From an alpha proteobacterium SCGC AAA240-E13 (GTDB lineage: Bacteria > Pseudomonadota > Alphaproteobacteria > Pelagibacterales > Pelagibacteraceae), in the NCBI GenBank assembly GCA_000504625.1, contig AZHR01000001.1, positions 48,060-112,059 on the forward strand: a DNA stretch of 64,000 bases. The letters run 5' to 3'. Position 1 is the first letter of the stretch, and each line of letters begins with the position of its first letter. The translations under genes were made by a program, and so were the position numbers. Below are positions 1 through 7,393 of the stretch, in pieces. The notes under the pieces were generated by a model that had not been told where the DNA came from, ran no database searches, and saw only the letters and a list, made by a program, of their open reading frames with translations.

Positions 1-159
1 ATAATTCCATATTTAAACAAAAAAGAAACTTTAGAAGGTCTTCTAAATGATGGATATCGTACATGGGAAAATTATAAAAAATGGAAGAAGAAGATAAAAA
101 GGCCGAGCTCAACTCGGAGATTTGGAAAAGGCACCAAAAAAAAGAAGCTAAAGATTTAA
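1..159 (+). CDS. C-terminal part of an unidentified protein
   Basis: The reading frame is open from the first base and ends in TAA at 157-159, giving 52 residues of a gene that begins outside the window. The tail is very basic, with runs of lysine and arginine (TKKKKLKI at the end). I do not recognise the family. It overlaps the small membrane ORF that starts at 81 in another frame, which is compatible with the compact packing seen elsewhere. Confidence 0.45.
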   Translation: MIPYLNKKETLEGLLNDGYRTWENYKKWKKKIKRPSSTRRFGKGTKKKKLKI

Positions 160-233
160 AAAAAATATTTAAAATAATTTTGTTATTAGTTGCATTGATT
201 TACATAGTGAAATTTCTTATGGGGTTTGTTTAA
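81..233 (+). CDS. Small one-helix membrane protein, 50 aa
   Basis: An ATG-TAA frame of 50 residues has a charged N-terminus (MEEEDKKAELN) and one hydrophobic helix near residues 31-49 (IILLLVALIYIVKFL). Its last part is closely similar at DNA level to the tail of the 36-aa ORF at 1460-1570 (LLVAFVYTVKFLM), so the two are paralogues or share a duplicated tail. No function is recognised. It overlaps the end of the partial gene at the window edge. Confidence 0.5.
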   Translation: MEEEDKKAELNSEIWKRHQKKEAKDLKKIFKIILLLVALIYIVKFLMGFV

Positions 234-339
234 GTAAAAAAGATAAGTAAAATTGAAAGTTCCACCGCGCAGGTAGTTTGTCTTTCGTCAGTGTGATCTA
301 TGTGTAATCTAAATCGACCAACAAGCAATTCAGCAAGCA

Positions 340-417
340 ATGTCAACCCTTCAGGAAATTCGGAAGGGGCGTTCTGTTGCCGGGTGCCCTTTAAGCTGTT
401 TAGTGGACGAAAATTGA
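340..417 (+). CDS. Possible 25-aa peptide carrying the KGRSVAGCP repeat
   Basis: A short ATG-TGA frame reads MSTLQEIRKGRSVAGCP and continues for eight residues. It contains a 28-bp repeat (362-389) that recurs at 801-828 in the same reading frame with different flanks. The frame conservation hints at coding, but the peptide is too short to be certain and could equally be the core of a structured repeat. Confidence 0.2.
   Translation: MSTLQEIRKGRSVAGCPLSCLVDEN
362..389 (+). repeat. 28-bp dispersed repeat, copy 1
   Basis: The element begins GGAAGGGGCGTTCTGTTGCC and ends in GGGTGCCC. It matches 801-828 with two transitions. It is GC-rich compared with its surroundings and lies in a region without a convincing larger gene. 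Confidence 0.6.
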
Positions 418-494
418 CTTTTGGGGCAGAAATTAAATATTATAAACTTTTTTTAAGTTCTACCCCAAATGCTTTGAAATTTATTGAAATACGA

Positions 495-698
495 TTAAGC
501 TTTTTGCAGATTAACTGCGGAAGGACCTTTTTCGCCGTTCTCAACATCAAATGTTAACGCATCACCTTCATTTAACTCCAAGCTTGCTGCTTGGGCTGCA
601 GAAGAATGAACGAACACATCTTTTTCCTTATCTTCTCGTTCAATGAAACCATAACCTTTTGTTCCATTAAACCACTTAACTTTTCCTTTTATACTCAT
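495..698 (-). CDS. Cold-shock domain protein (CspA family)
   Basis: This 67-aa protein is a single cold-shock domain and binds single-stranded RNA or DNA. The RNP1-like motif KGYGFIE is near residues 14-20 and the RNP2-like motif VFVHSS near 28-33. Length and sequence are typical of CspA/CspE proteins, which act as RNA chaperones at low temperature or constitutively. Upstream on the coding strand (about 700-770) lies an A/T-rich leader with a small GTTAG/CTAAC hairpin, in line with the long 5' UTRs of csp genes. It stands alone with no operon partners. Confidence 0.95.
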   Translation of the reverse strand: MSIKGKVKWFNGTKGYGFIEREDKEKDVFVHSSAAQAASLELNEGDALTFDVENGEKGPSAVNLQKA

Positions 699-800
699 TT
701 TATTTTCTTTCTTTATTGTTTAACTCTAATTGTTAGAAAAAACTAACAACAAAAACCTTTAAATTGATTTCACAAGATATGTCAAGTTAAAATAAATTAT

Positions 801-828
801 GGAAGGGGCATTCTGTTGCCGGGTACCC
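801..828 (+). repeat. 28-bp dispersed repeat, copy 2
   Basis: Second copy of the GGAAGGGGC...GGGTACCC element at 362-389. The region 699-961 contains no convincing gene apart from this copy and the csp leader. Confidence 0.6.
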
Positions 829-961
829 TGGAACTGGCTTCTAGAAACGAGATTCTGCAATAATAAATATACAACCTGAAGCCCAAATATCCGTGGTCAG
901 TGGGATCGGATTGAGTCTTCTAGTGTGATTACTTTTGGTGTGGTAGAATTTTCCAGAGCAT

Positions 962-1111
962 ATGAGCATTCTTATTAAATGCAGAATGAATTCAAAACAT
1001 ATGGTTGCAATATTTGAAGAAAATCCTGATCAGAGTTCAGTAGAGCGATGGGTATGGGATTTAAAAGAACTAGAAGATAAAATCGAAACATTGGGGAAAA
1101 CAATTAATTAA
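962..1111 (+). CDS. Hypothetical 49-aa protein
   Basis: The ATG-TAA frame begins MSILIKCRMNSKHMVAIFEE and ends in an amphipathic, charged helix (WVWDLKELEDKIETL). No family is recognised. The stop codon overlaps the ATG of the MKKLSLY stub at 1111. Coding is plausible from composition, but there is no strong ribosome binding site. Confidence 0.35.
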   Translation: MSILIKCRMNSKHMVAIFEENPDQSSVERWVWDLKELEDKIETLGKTIN

Positions 1112-1131
1112 TGAAAAAACTATCTCTATAC
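1111..1131 (+). repeat. MKKLSLY signal-peptide stub, copy 1
   Basis: This 21-bp stretch encodes MKKLSLY and recurs exactly at 1596-1616. Both copies run into stop codons within a few codons, so they look like detached starts of secretory signal peptides, analogous to the MKKLLGI stubs at 15-26 kb. Confidence 0.5.
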
Positions 1132-1137
1132 CTTCTG

Positions 1138-1177
1138 CAATTAACAAGCACCCTGAAACCATAAGCGGAATAAATTG
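1138..1177 (+). repeat. TTAAC-CCCGAAACC dispersed repeat, copy 1
   Basis: The element reads TTAACAAGCACCCTGAAACC followed by a GC-poor tail. Related sequences occur at 2336-2380 and 40065-40108, the latter ending in GAGATAAAA. Confidence 0.4.
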
Positions 1178-1222
1178 AAAAAAAAATTATAGAAAATGGT
1201 ACCTTGAAGAAGAAAAAATATT

Positions 1223-1450
1223 ATGAAAAATCAAGCAACAAGAAAGTTAGAAAAAGATCTTTTAAAACTACACACCAAATATTTTACTGATACTGATAAA
1301 CTTACAATTCTATATCTTATATTGGACGGTAAAATAGCTGATGCAAAAGATATGTTGAAACCTCAAGACGTACCTGAAAAAGAGATAGACAATATTATTC
1401 AAGAATACAAAAAAAATAAGAAAAAATTTACTAAAACATGGAGAAGATAA
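1223..1450 (+). CDS. Hypothetical 75-aa charged protein
   Basis: A 75-residue, lysine-rich protein predicted to be mostly helical, beginning MKNQATRKLEKDLLKLHTKY. There are no membrane segments, signal peptide or recognised motif. It is followed 9 bases later by a 36-aa one-helix membrane ORF, and the two may be co-transcribed. Confidence 0.5.
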   Translation: MKNQATRKLEKDLLKLHTKYFTDTDKLTILYLILDGKIADAKDMLKPQDVPEKEIDNIIQEYKKNKKKFTKTWRR

Positions 1451-1459
1451 ATTAATTGA

Positions 1460-1570
1460 ATGTGGCACAAAAAAAGAAAAGAACATAGAATTTTTGATAG
1501 GATAATACTTGCAGTTTTTCTATTAGTTGCATTCGTTTACACAGTGAAATTTCTTATGAGGGTTTTTTAA
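1460..1570 (+). CDS. Small one-helix membrane protein, 36 aa
   Basis: The ATG-TAA frame starts MWHKKRKEHRIFDRII and has one hydrophobic helix (ILAVFLLVAFVYTVKFL). The positive N-terminus suggests an N-in orientation. The C-terminal half matches the ORF at 81-233 almost base for base, which supports both being real or duplicated. Confidence 0.45.
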   Translation: MWHKKRKEHRIFDRIILAVFLLVAFVYTVKFLMRVF

Positions 1571-1595
1571 AAGTTAGAAAAGCAATATTGAAATT

Positions 1596-1616
1596 ATGAA
1601 AAAACTATCTCTATAC
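1596..1616 (+). repeat. MKKLSLY signal-peptide stub, copy 2
   Basis: Identical over 21 bp to 1111-1131. The frame continues as MKKLSLYVFLVLSI and then stops, so only the hydrophobic start of a signal peptide remains. Confidence 0.5.
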
Positions 1617-1690
1617 GTGTTTCTGGTTTTATCGATCTAAAGATAATTTTAAGTAACCCATCAGAAATAGACTTCTATAACATATTATTT

Positions 1691-2215
1691 TCATGGAGTT
1701 ATATGAAATAGCTTCAGTATCATAAACAAAATAATAGATTGAATTAAAAAGGCAGTCACAACAACTCCAACTGCTCTCCAGGTACTTTGGTAATCTAGGG
1801 CTTGTCTCACAGCAATAACCATCGCAACTAGCATCCATATCGCTGCAGCAGTAAAAGCTATGCTCATCAAATCAGGAATAAAACCAAAAACTCGAATTAG
1901 CCCTGGAGCGCTAGAAAAACCAATCGTTCTTAATAACTGACCGTGATCAGCTTGTGTTGTAGATTCTGGAAAAAATTTAGCGCCAATAAAATAAATTAAG
2001 TAAGCCCAAACATACCAACTGACCAATGATAATAAAGGAGCCATCAAAAAATTAAATGTTCCGAGTGATAAAGCTCCTACTCCTGCTGCCAAACTTGAAA
2101 GTACTACAACCCCCGCTGCTTGAAATGTTGCTGACTTATCAGCCTCCACTTCTTCGTAAAGGCTGACATCTAACTTACAAGCTCTTATAATTCTGTTTAC
2201 ATATTGAGAATTCAT
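1691..2215 (-). CDS. Yip1-domain integral membrane protein
   Basis: This 174-aa protein has about four to five hydrophobic segments and the pattern of bacterial Yip1 family proteins, including the polar stretch LLRTIGFSSAPGLIRVFGFIP near residues 95-115. The bacterial role of the family is unclear; membrane-organising functions have been proposed. A cytosolic N-terminus of about 30 residues precedes the first helix. It is monocistronic, with an upstream A/T-rich leader at 2216-2290. Confidence 0.8.
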   Translation of the reverse strand: MNSQYVNRIIRACKLDVSLYEEVEADKSATFQAAGVVVLSSLAAGVGALSLGTFNFLMAPLLSLVSWYVWAYLIYFIGAKFFPESTTQADHGQLLRTIGFSSAPGLIRVFGFIPDLMSIAFTAAAIWMLVAMVIAVRQALDYQSTWRAVGVVVTAFLIQSIILFMILKLFHITP

Positions 2216-2335
2216 TTTTTTCTCCTTGTAAAATTTTCTATCATTTCATTAGTATTACTCAATTATCTGAAAAATTAATATAACAAAAAAAGATGATCTC
2301 TGCGTGAGTTGCAGTTACTCTTTTCATAACAGTGC

Positions 2336-2380
2336 AATTAACAAACTATCCCGAAACCAGAGGCAAAACATCGATAATTA
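2336..2380 (+). repeat. TTAAC-CCCGAAACC dispersed repeat, copy 2
   Basis: Reads AATTAACAAACTATCCCGAA and continues ACCAGAGGCAAAAC. It closely matches 40065-40108 and more loosely 1138-1177. It lies between the divergent 5' side of the Yip1 gene and the 3' end of metZ. Confidence 0.5.
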
Positions 2381-2404
2381 GCCATTCATTTTAAATTGTT
2401 TTTT

Positions 2405-3589
2405 TTATATCGCGATTAGCGCTTGATTTAAATCATTTTTGATATCTTCAAAATCCTCTAAACCGACGGAAAGCCTAACTAAATTATCAAAAATATTTTG
2501 ATCGTTTCTTTCCTCATCAGTTAAAATTCTGTGTGTTGTTGTAGCAGGATGCACGACTAAAGATTTTGTATCACCTAAATTATTACATATGTCAATCATC
2601 TTCAGGTTATTGATAAAATTAAACGCTGTTTTTTTATTTCCTTTGATGTAAAAGCTTAAAACATTACCTCCCATCTTCTGTTGTTTTTTTGCGAGTTCAT
2701 ATTGTGGATGACTTTTTTGAAATGGATAATTAACTGATTTTACCTTGTTATGTTCAGATAAAAATTTCACTATTTTTTCAGCATTTCTTGATTGCTCCAC
2801 TACTCTTAAATGAATAGTTTCTAATCCTTTTGATAAAGTCCAAGCATTAAAGGGACTTATGCAAGGCCCTGTATGCCTTAAAAAAGGTTTTAAAACTTCT
2901 TCTCTAAATTTTGCTGAACACAAAATTGCACCACCCATAGTTCTTCCTTGACCATCTATATGTTTGGTACCAGAATAAACTATAATATCTGCTCCAAATT
3001 TTGATGGGCTTTGTAAAACAGGCGACACCAAAATATTATCGACGATAACTTTAATATTACTTGCCTTAGCTAACTTACAAACTGACTCTATATCCACCAA
3101 CTCAAAACAAGGGTTGGATGGTGTTTCAAAAAAGAAAATTTTTGTATTTGATTTTATCTCTTTTTTCCAACTTTCTATATTTTTTCCATCAATAAATGAT
3201 ATTTCTATTCCATATTTTGTAATTATATTTTTTATAACTTCTCTACAGGAACCAAACAAAGCGGTTGCTGATATAACATGGTCTCCCGCTTGTAACTGAC
3301 ACATTAAAGAAGCAAAAACAGCAGCCATTCCGCTTGCTGTAGCAAAACAACTTTCTGAACCATCTATGATTGCCATCCTTTTTTCAAATGTATCGATTGT
3401 TGGATTGGCATATCTTGTATATTGAAAGCCTATTTCATCTCCTTTAAAAATTGCTTCTGCCTGTTCAGCGCTCTGATATACAAAGCCAGAAGTTAAAAAG
3501 AGGCTTTCTGATTGCTCTCTAAAGTGGGTTCTGTTTAAAGCCCCACGAATTAATTTAGAATTTTGACCTTTTAGATCTATTTTTGACAT
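2405..3589 (-). CDS. metZ: O-succinylhomoserine sulfhydrylase-type PLP enzyme
   Basis: A 394-aa Cys/Met-metabolism PLP enzyme. The PLP lysine lies in YSGTKHIDGQGR near residue 210; the extension HIDGQGR...GGAIL is characteristic of MetZ rather than MetB or MetC. The predicted reaction is O-succinylhomoserine plus sulfide to homocysteine. The start overlaps the end of the rhodanese gene by 13 bases. It is the last gene of the riboswitch-led operon with the betaine-homocysteine methyltransferase, so homocysteine synthesis and methylation are co-regulated. O-acetylhomoserine or cystathionine specificity cannot be excluded. Confidence 0.85.
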   Translation of the reverse strand: MSKIDLKGQNSKLIRGALNRTHFREQSESLFLTSGFVYQSAEQAEAIFKGDEIGFQYTRYANPTIDTFEKRMAIIDGSESCFATASGMAAVFASLMCQLQAGDHVISATALFGSCREVIKNIITKYGIEISFIDGKNIESWKKEIKSNTKIFFFETPSNPCFELVDIESVCKLAKASNIKVIVDNILVSPVLQSPSKFGADIIVYSGTKHIDGQGRTMGGAILCSAKFREEVLKPFLRHTGPCISPFNAWTLSKGLETIHLRVVEQSRNAEKIVKFLSEHNKVKSVNYPFQKSHPQYELAKKQQKMGGNVLSFYIKGNKKTAFNFINNLKMIDICNNLGDTKSLVVHPATTTHRILTDEERNDQNIFDNLVRLSVGLEDFEDIKNDLNQALIAI

Positions 3590-3960
3590 GGTAAATCACA
3601 GTTATTCCAACCAATATTTTCTTGATTACCTTCAAAACCATCTGAAATATTTGAACAGGTATAATTTTCTCTGGTTAGTAGTTCGGCCGCCACTTGAGAT
3701 CTGCCGCCTGATCTACAAATAGTCAAGATTTCATGATCTTGGCTAATGTTTAAATTTTTAAATTCCTGTACGAAATTTTCATTGAAAATTCTTTCTTCGC
3801 CAAATTGTATTGATAAAAAATGGGTTTTTAGCCCTATTTTTTCCCCGTCGGGTTTACCAATTGTGTTCCATTCTTCCTTTGTCCTTACATCTAGTAATAC
3901 ACACTTAGGATTCTTTTTTAGATAATCCGTTATTTCTTTACTGGGTATTTGTTTAATCAT
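3577..3960 (-). CDS. Rhodanese-like sulfurtransferase
   Basis: A single rhodanese domain of 127 aa. The active-site loop CRSGGRS near residue 84 carries the persulfide-forming cysteine, and the N-terminal LLDVRTKEEW motif is present. It is cytosolic, with no signal peptide. It sits between bhmT (35-base gap) and metZ (13-base overlap), which suggests it supplies or buffers sulfane sulfur for homocysteine synthesis; that role is inference. Confidence 0.9.
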   Translation of the reverse strand: MIKQIPSKEITDYLKKNPKCVLLDVRTKEEWNTIGKPDGEKIGLKTHFLSIQFGEERIFNENFVQEFKNLNISQDHEILTICRSGGRSQVAAELLTRENYTCSNISDGFEGNQENIGWNNCDLPCQK

Positions 3961-3995
3961 AACTTTTTTTGTATCCTTAAATAAATTAAATAGAA

Positions 3996-5072
3996 TTAAG
4001 CTTTATCTGTGTAATCTTTTTGATGTTTAGGAATTCTTTCATGAGTTCCAAACAAAAAATGACTAGACATTTTTTCTTTATATTTACTAGCTGGAATTTT
4101 TAATCCAACCGCTTCTGCAACCTCTCTAATTAACATTGGATTTGCTCCACAGCAAACACCCAAATAATTTATACCAAGACCAAATGCTTCCTTTGCAAAT
4201 TTACCAATTTCATATCTATTGCATTGCATAGGATCCAGGGCTGTAGGAAATGGTGTTTTATGAGGTGTGTGACAGGTACATCCATTATTATCTGGTAGAT
4301 TAAAAAAAGTAGGATGTTCTTTTGTTGTACGATAATTAATAGGCAAAGCAGCTACATGACATTTTAATGCTTTTCTAATTTCTTTAAGGTAAGGCATCAT
4401 AGTAGCGGGGCCTCTAAAACAATTCATTCCCACCACATCTCCTCCTCTTTGTTCTAATTCTTTGCAAGTGTCTAAAATGGAGATACCATCTCTCATAATG
4501 TTTTCACCCATAGGAGCAATTGTAATAACACTGGGAAGTCCTGATTGTTTCATTGCTTTCAAAGCTGCGTAGGCTTCCTCTGCATAATAAAAAGTTTCAC
4601 CAATTAATATATCTGCACCCTCATCAACAGCCCATCCAACCATTTCTGAAAACATTTTTTCAACTTCTTTGTTTTGACTAGTGTCTTTATCATTCCAAAT
4701 ATTTGAATTAGAAATGTTACCAGCCATCAAGTTAGGCTCAATTCCTTTTGGTGTATCGAGAGCAACTTTTTTCGCAATTTTTAAAGCTGATCTATTTAAT
4801 GGTTCTAATAGTTCTTCTTTACCAATAACACGCATCTTTTCTCTGTGCCCATTATAAGTAAAAGCTTGAACTATATCAGAGCCAGCATGTTGAAAATCTC
4901 TGTGCAAATTTTCTAGAGCTTCTGGATGATCTAGTGAAACCATCGGAACAAACTCTCCGGATGCCATATATCCTCTTTTTTCAATTTCAAAAAGAAATCC
5001 CTCTGCGCAAATCACAGGGCCAGAATTTAGTCGTTCAATTAAGCTTCTTTTTTTTCCTTTATAGTTCTCCAT
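3996..5072 (-). CDS. bhmT: Betaine-homocysteine S-methyltransferase
   Basis: A 358-aa homocysteine S-methyltransferase family protein. Zinc ligands are visible as the cysteine in GMNCFRGP (near 218) and the paired cysteines in GVCCGANP (near 309). It should transfer a methyl group from glycine betaine or a related methylated compound to homocysteine, forming methionine. It is the first gene of the bhmT - rhodanese - metZ operon. The long 5' leader holds tandem SAM-binding riboswitches, the known arrangement for this gene in marine bacteria. A short leader ORF overlaps the start codon. Dimethylglycine or DMSP-type donors are possible. Confidence 0.9.
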   Translation of the reverse strand: MENYKGKKRSLIERLNSGPVICAEGFLFEIEKRGYMASGEFVPMVSLDHPEALENLHRDFQHAGSDIVQAFTYNGHREKMRVIGKEELLEPLNRSALKIAKKVALDTPKGIEPNLMAGNISNSNIWNDKDTSQNKEVEKMFSEMVGWAVDEGADILIGETFYYAEEAYAALKAMKQSGLPSVITIAPMGENIMRDGISILDTCKELEQRGGDVVGMNCFRGPATMMPYLKEIRKALKCHVAALPINYRTTKEHPTFFNLPDNNGCTCHTPHKTPFPTALDPMQCNRYEIGKFAKEAFGLGINYLGVCCGANPMLIREVAEAVGLKIPASKYKEKMSSHFLFGTHERIPKHQKDYTDKA

Positions 5073-5205
5073 CTTTTAATCTTCCCTTTATCTCCAAGGA
5101 GAGTAATGAACAATTAAAAAACCTGTAAACAGCTCTCACACTGAGAGGGAGTATAAGCTTAATACTATAAGAGCAATTATTTACTTGAATTTTCATATTG
5201 CTCAT
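5059..5205 (-). CDS. 48-aa leader ORF overlapping the bhmT start
   Basis: An ATG at 5205-5203 follows a good ribosome binding site (AAAAAGGAG) that forms the 3' strand of the SAM-V pseudoknot. The frame (MSNMKIQVNNCSYSIKL...) stays open for 48 codons and ends in TAA at 5061-5059, past the bhmT ATG at 5072. SAM-V would therefore directly gate this leader ORF, and bhmT would be expressed by translational coupling. Alternatively the frame is fortuitous. It has not been recognised elsewhere. Confidence 0.4.
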   Translation of the reverse strand: MSNMKIQVNNCSYSIKLILPLSVRAVYRFFNCSLLSLEIKGRLKDGEL

Positions 5206-5208
5206 TTT

Positions 5209-5264
5209 CTCCTTTTTAGTGCTTCGACATATGTCAGGTGCACAATTTGGTTAAATTACCCAGT
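5209..5264 (-). promoter_or_regulatory. SAM-V-type riboswitch
   Basis: On the minus strand the core GGTAATTTAACCAAATTGTG is followed by CACC, a GACATAUGUC-type hairpin and GCACTAAAAAGGAG. GTGC can pair with GCAC, and the AACC of the loop with the GG of the ribosome binding site, giving the SAM-II/SAM-V pseudoknot topology. The 3' pseudoknot strand contains the Shine-Dalgarno sequence, so SAM binding should block translation. It lies downstream of the SAM-II aptamer and its terminator. Confidence 0.7.
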
Positions 5265-5289
5265 CTTTTGATGAAAAATAATGACTTCC

Positions 5290-5318
5290 AAAAAAAAACC
5301 ACCTGCTGAAGCGGTGGT
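5290..5318 (-). terminator. Intrinsic terminator controlled by the SAM-II aptamer
   Basis: The minus strand reads ACCACC, a 9-base loop GCTTCAGCA, GGTGGT and then eight or more T residues, a textbook intrinsic terminator. Its loop and the adjoining C (CGCTTCAGCA) are complementary, with one mismatch, to TGCTAAAGCG at the 3' end of the aptamer. An alternative antiterminator hairpin is therefore available when SAM is absent. Confidence 0.85.
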
Positions 5319-5320
5319 CA

Positions 5321-5376
5321 TAAATCGCTTTAGCAGGAATTTTTAAAGCGCCCGCAATCTGATTCAACTCGGCGCT
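5321..5376 (-). promoter_or_regulatory. SAM-II riboswitch aptamer
   Basis: The minus strand shows P1 strands GCGCC and GGCGC, loop residues GAGTTGAATCAGATTGCG, an A-rich linker CTTTAAAAATTCCT, and the conserved 3' element GCTAAAGCGATT. AATC in the loop can pair with GATT at the 3' end, giving the H-type pseudoknot of SAM-II. It leads into an intrinsic terminator and then the SAM-V element, so bhmT is probably controlled first at transcription and then at translation. Confidence 0.75.
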
Positions 5377-5443
5377 ATGTAAAATTCTAACTAATGCTAT
5401 ATATATTGTCAAATACAATCTTGATTTATTTAAGGAGTATTAT

Positions 5444-7393
5444 TTGGAAAACTTACTAAAATACGAAAAAAGTCCTTATCTTAAACAGCATGAAAATAAC
5501 CCTGTTCATTGGTATCCCTGGAGAGACGCTTCATTAAAAAAAGCTAAGGAGTTAAAAAAACCTATTTTTCTCAGCGTTGGTTATGCCAGTTGCCATTGGT
5601 GCCATGTAATGGCTCACGAAAGTTTTGAAAATGCTGAAACCGCAAAAGTTATGAATGAAAAATTCATTAATATAAAAGTTGATCGAGAAGAAAGACCAGA
5701 TCTTGATTTTGTGTTTCAAAAAAGTTTGGCACTTTTAACTGGCACTCCTGGTGGGTGGCCCTTATCAATGTTTCTTGATGAAAATGGTGTTCCTTTTTCT
5801 GGTGGCACCTATTTCCCTCCTCAAGAAATGCATGGACGTCCAAACTTTGTAAGCGTGCTTAACAATGTTTCTGTAGTTTATAAAAAAAATCGAGAAAAAA
5901 TAATTAATCAAGCACCACAAATTAGAAAAGTTTTTGATGAATTAAATAAAAAATCGTCCGTTATAAATCAAAACTTATTACCTTATGTAGAAAAAGTTTT
6001 AACTTACCTAGATTCTGATTTTGGTGGTTTTAAAGGAAATCCTAAATTTCCACAATTTTATATCTTTGATTGTTTGTTTTACTACTACAGCAAAACTCAA
6101 AAAAAAGAATTTCATCAAGCAGTAGAAAAATTATTAATGAATATATGTTCGAGAGGGCTTTATGATCATTTAGAAGGAGGTATAGCAAGATATTCGGTAG
6201 ACGATCAATGGATAGTTCCTCACTTTGAAAAAATGCTATATGACAATGTTCTTTTTATAGATTTACTCACAAAATTTTATCAAAATAATAAAGAAAATTA
6301 TTTCAAGGAGAAACTAATCCAAACAATAAATTTTATCCATTCAAAATTCACTAATAGTGAAAATTTATTAGGATCTGCCTATGATGCTGATAGTGACGGT
6401 GTAGAGGGAAAATATTATATTTGGAGTTATGAAGATTTAAAAAAAATTCTAGGAGAAGATTTTATTTTTTTTGAAAAAAATTTTGAAATTTTAAAAGGAG
6501 GAAATTTTGAAAGTAATAATATTTTAATTGAAAAAAAAAATTTATTTTCCAATAAAGAAGATAGAAAGAAAATTAATTCCCTAAAAGAAAAATTACTTAA
6601 AGAAAGAGAAAAAAGAAATAGACCTTTTTTCGATGATAAATCACAAACTGATTTAAATGTTTTTTGGATCAAAGCATTAATTCATGCTTCTGAAGTATTG
6701 GAAGATCAAAAATTATTTCAAAAAAGTCTAAAATTTTATGAAATTATAAATAAAAAATTGGAGAAAAAAATTTTTCATTGCTATGAAAATGACAGTAAGG
6801 TCAACGTCTTCCTTGATGATTATGTTTACTATTCTTTAATGTTAATAACTTTTTATGAAGTAACTGGAGAGGAAAAATATTTATTAGCATGTGAAAAAGT
6901 TATGCTAGAAACCTGGGAATTGTTTTTTGATAAAAAAAACAGTTTATTGCAGAAAAGTCCAATTAATAAAAATGATTTATTTGTAAATCCTATAGATATT
7001 AATGATGGTAATATTCCAAATGGAAATAGTATTTATCTTTATGTTTCACAAAAACTTGAATTAATTTTAGAAAAGGATGATTGGAAAACAAAAACTCAAT
7101 CTCTTATGCAATGTTTTCATTCTTATATTAATCTTCGTTCAATTCAAATGCTTAGTTACTTAAAATATTTAGATATAGCAGGGGAAAAAATTACATTTAC
7201 CTTTTTTGGTAATATTAAAAATCTTGTTGAGTTACACAAGTATGTAAAAAAGAATTATTTAAATACTGCTACTATTATTTATAAGAAAAGTGAAAAAGAC
7301 TACCTTTTGGTCTGTAAAAACAAAACTTGCTCATTACCTATTGGAAATCTTAAGGATTTAGAAGAATTTTTAAAAAAAAATTCCATTAATTAA
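5444..7393 (+). CDS. YyaL-type thioredoxin-domain protein (DUF255)
   Basis: This 649-aa protein starts at a TTG preceded by AAGGAG. The N-terminal domain (about 1-165) is the DUF255 thioredoxin-like fold with the hallmark SCHWCHVMAHESFE near residues 46-59. The remainder is an (alpha/alpha)6-barrel-like region typical of spermatogenesis-associated protein 20/YyaL proteins. The molecular function is not established. It is followed directly, with no gap, by an EamA transporter, so the two are likely one operon. Confidence 0.9.
   Translation: MENLLKYEKSPYLKQHENNPVHWYPWRDASLKKAKELKKPIFLSVGYASCHWCHVMAHESFENAETAKVMNEKFINIKVDREERPDLDFVFQKSLALLTGTPGGWPLSMFLDENGVPFSGGTYFPPQEMHGRPNFVSVLNNVSVVYKKNREKIINQAPQIRKVFDELNKKSSVINQNLLPYVEKVLTYLDSDFGGFKGNPKFPQFYIFDCLFYYYSKTQKKEFHQAVEKLLMNICSRGLYDHLEGGIARYSVDDQWIVPHFEKMLYDNVLFIDLLTKFYQNNKENYFKEKLIQTINFIHSKFTNSENLLGSAYDADSDGVEGKYYIWSYEDLKKILGEDFIFFEKNFEILKGGNFESNNILIEKKNLFSNKEDRKKINSLKEKLLKEREKRNRPFFDDKSQTDLNVFWIKALIHASEVLEDQKLFQKSLKFYEIINKKLEKKIFHCYENDSKVNVFLDDYVYYSLMLITFYEVTGEEKYLLACEKVMLETWELFFDKKNSLLQKSPINKNDLFVNPIDINDGNIPNGNSIYLYVSQKLELILEKDDWKTKTQSLMQCFHSYINLRSIQMLSYLKYLDIAGEKITFTFFGNIKNLVELHKYVKKNYLNTATIIYKKSEKDYLLVCKNKTCSLPIGNLKDLEEFLKKNSIN

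Noticed and set aside
300..557. 85-aa open frame on the plus strand
   Set aside because: It runs antisense into the cold-shock gene and its composition is not coding-like; only the short repeat inside it is notable.
5130..5170. A second intrinsic terminator near CTCTCA-TGAGAG in the bhmT leader
   Set aside because: The 6-bp hairpin is separated from the following T-run by about a dozen bases, so it does not have terminator geometry.
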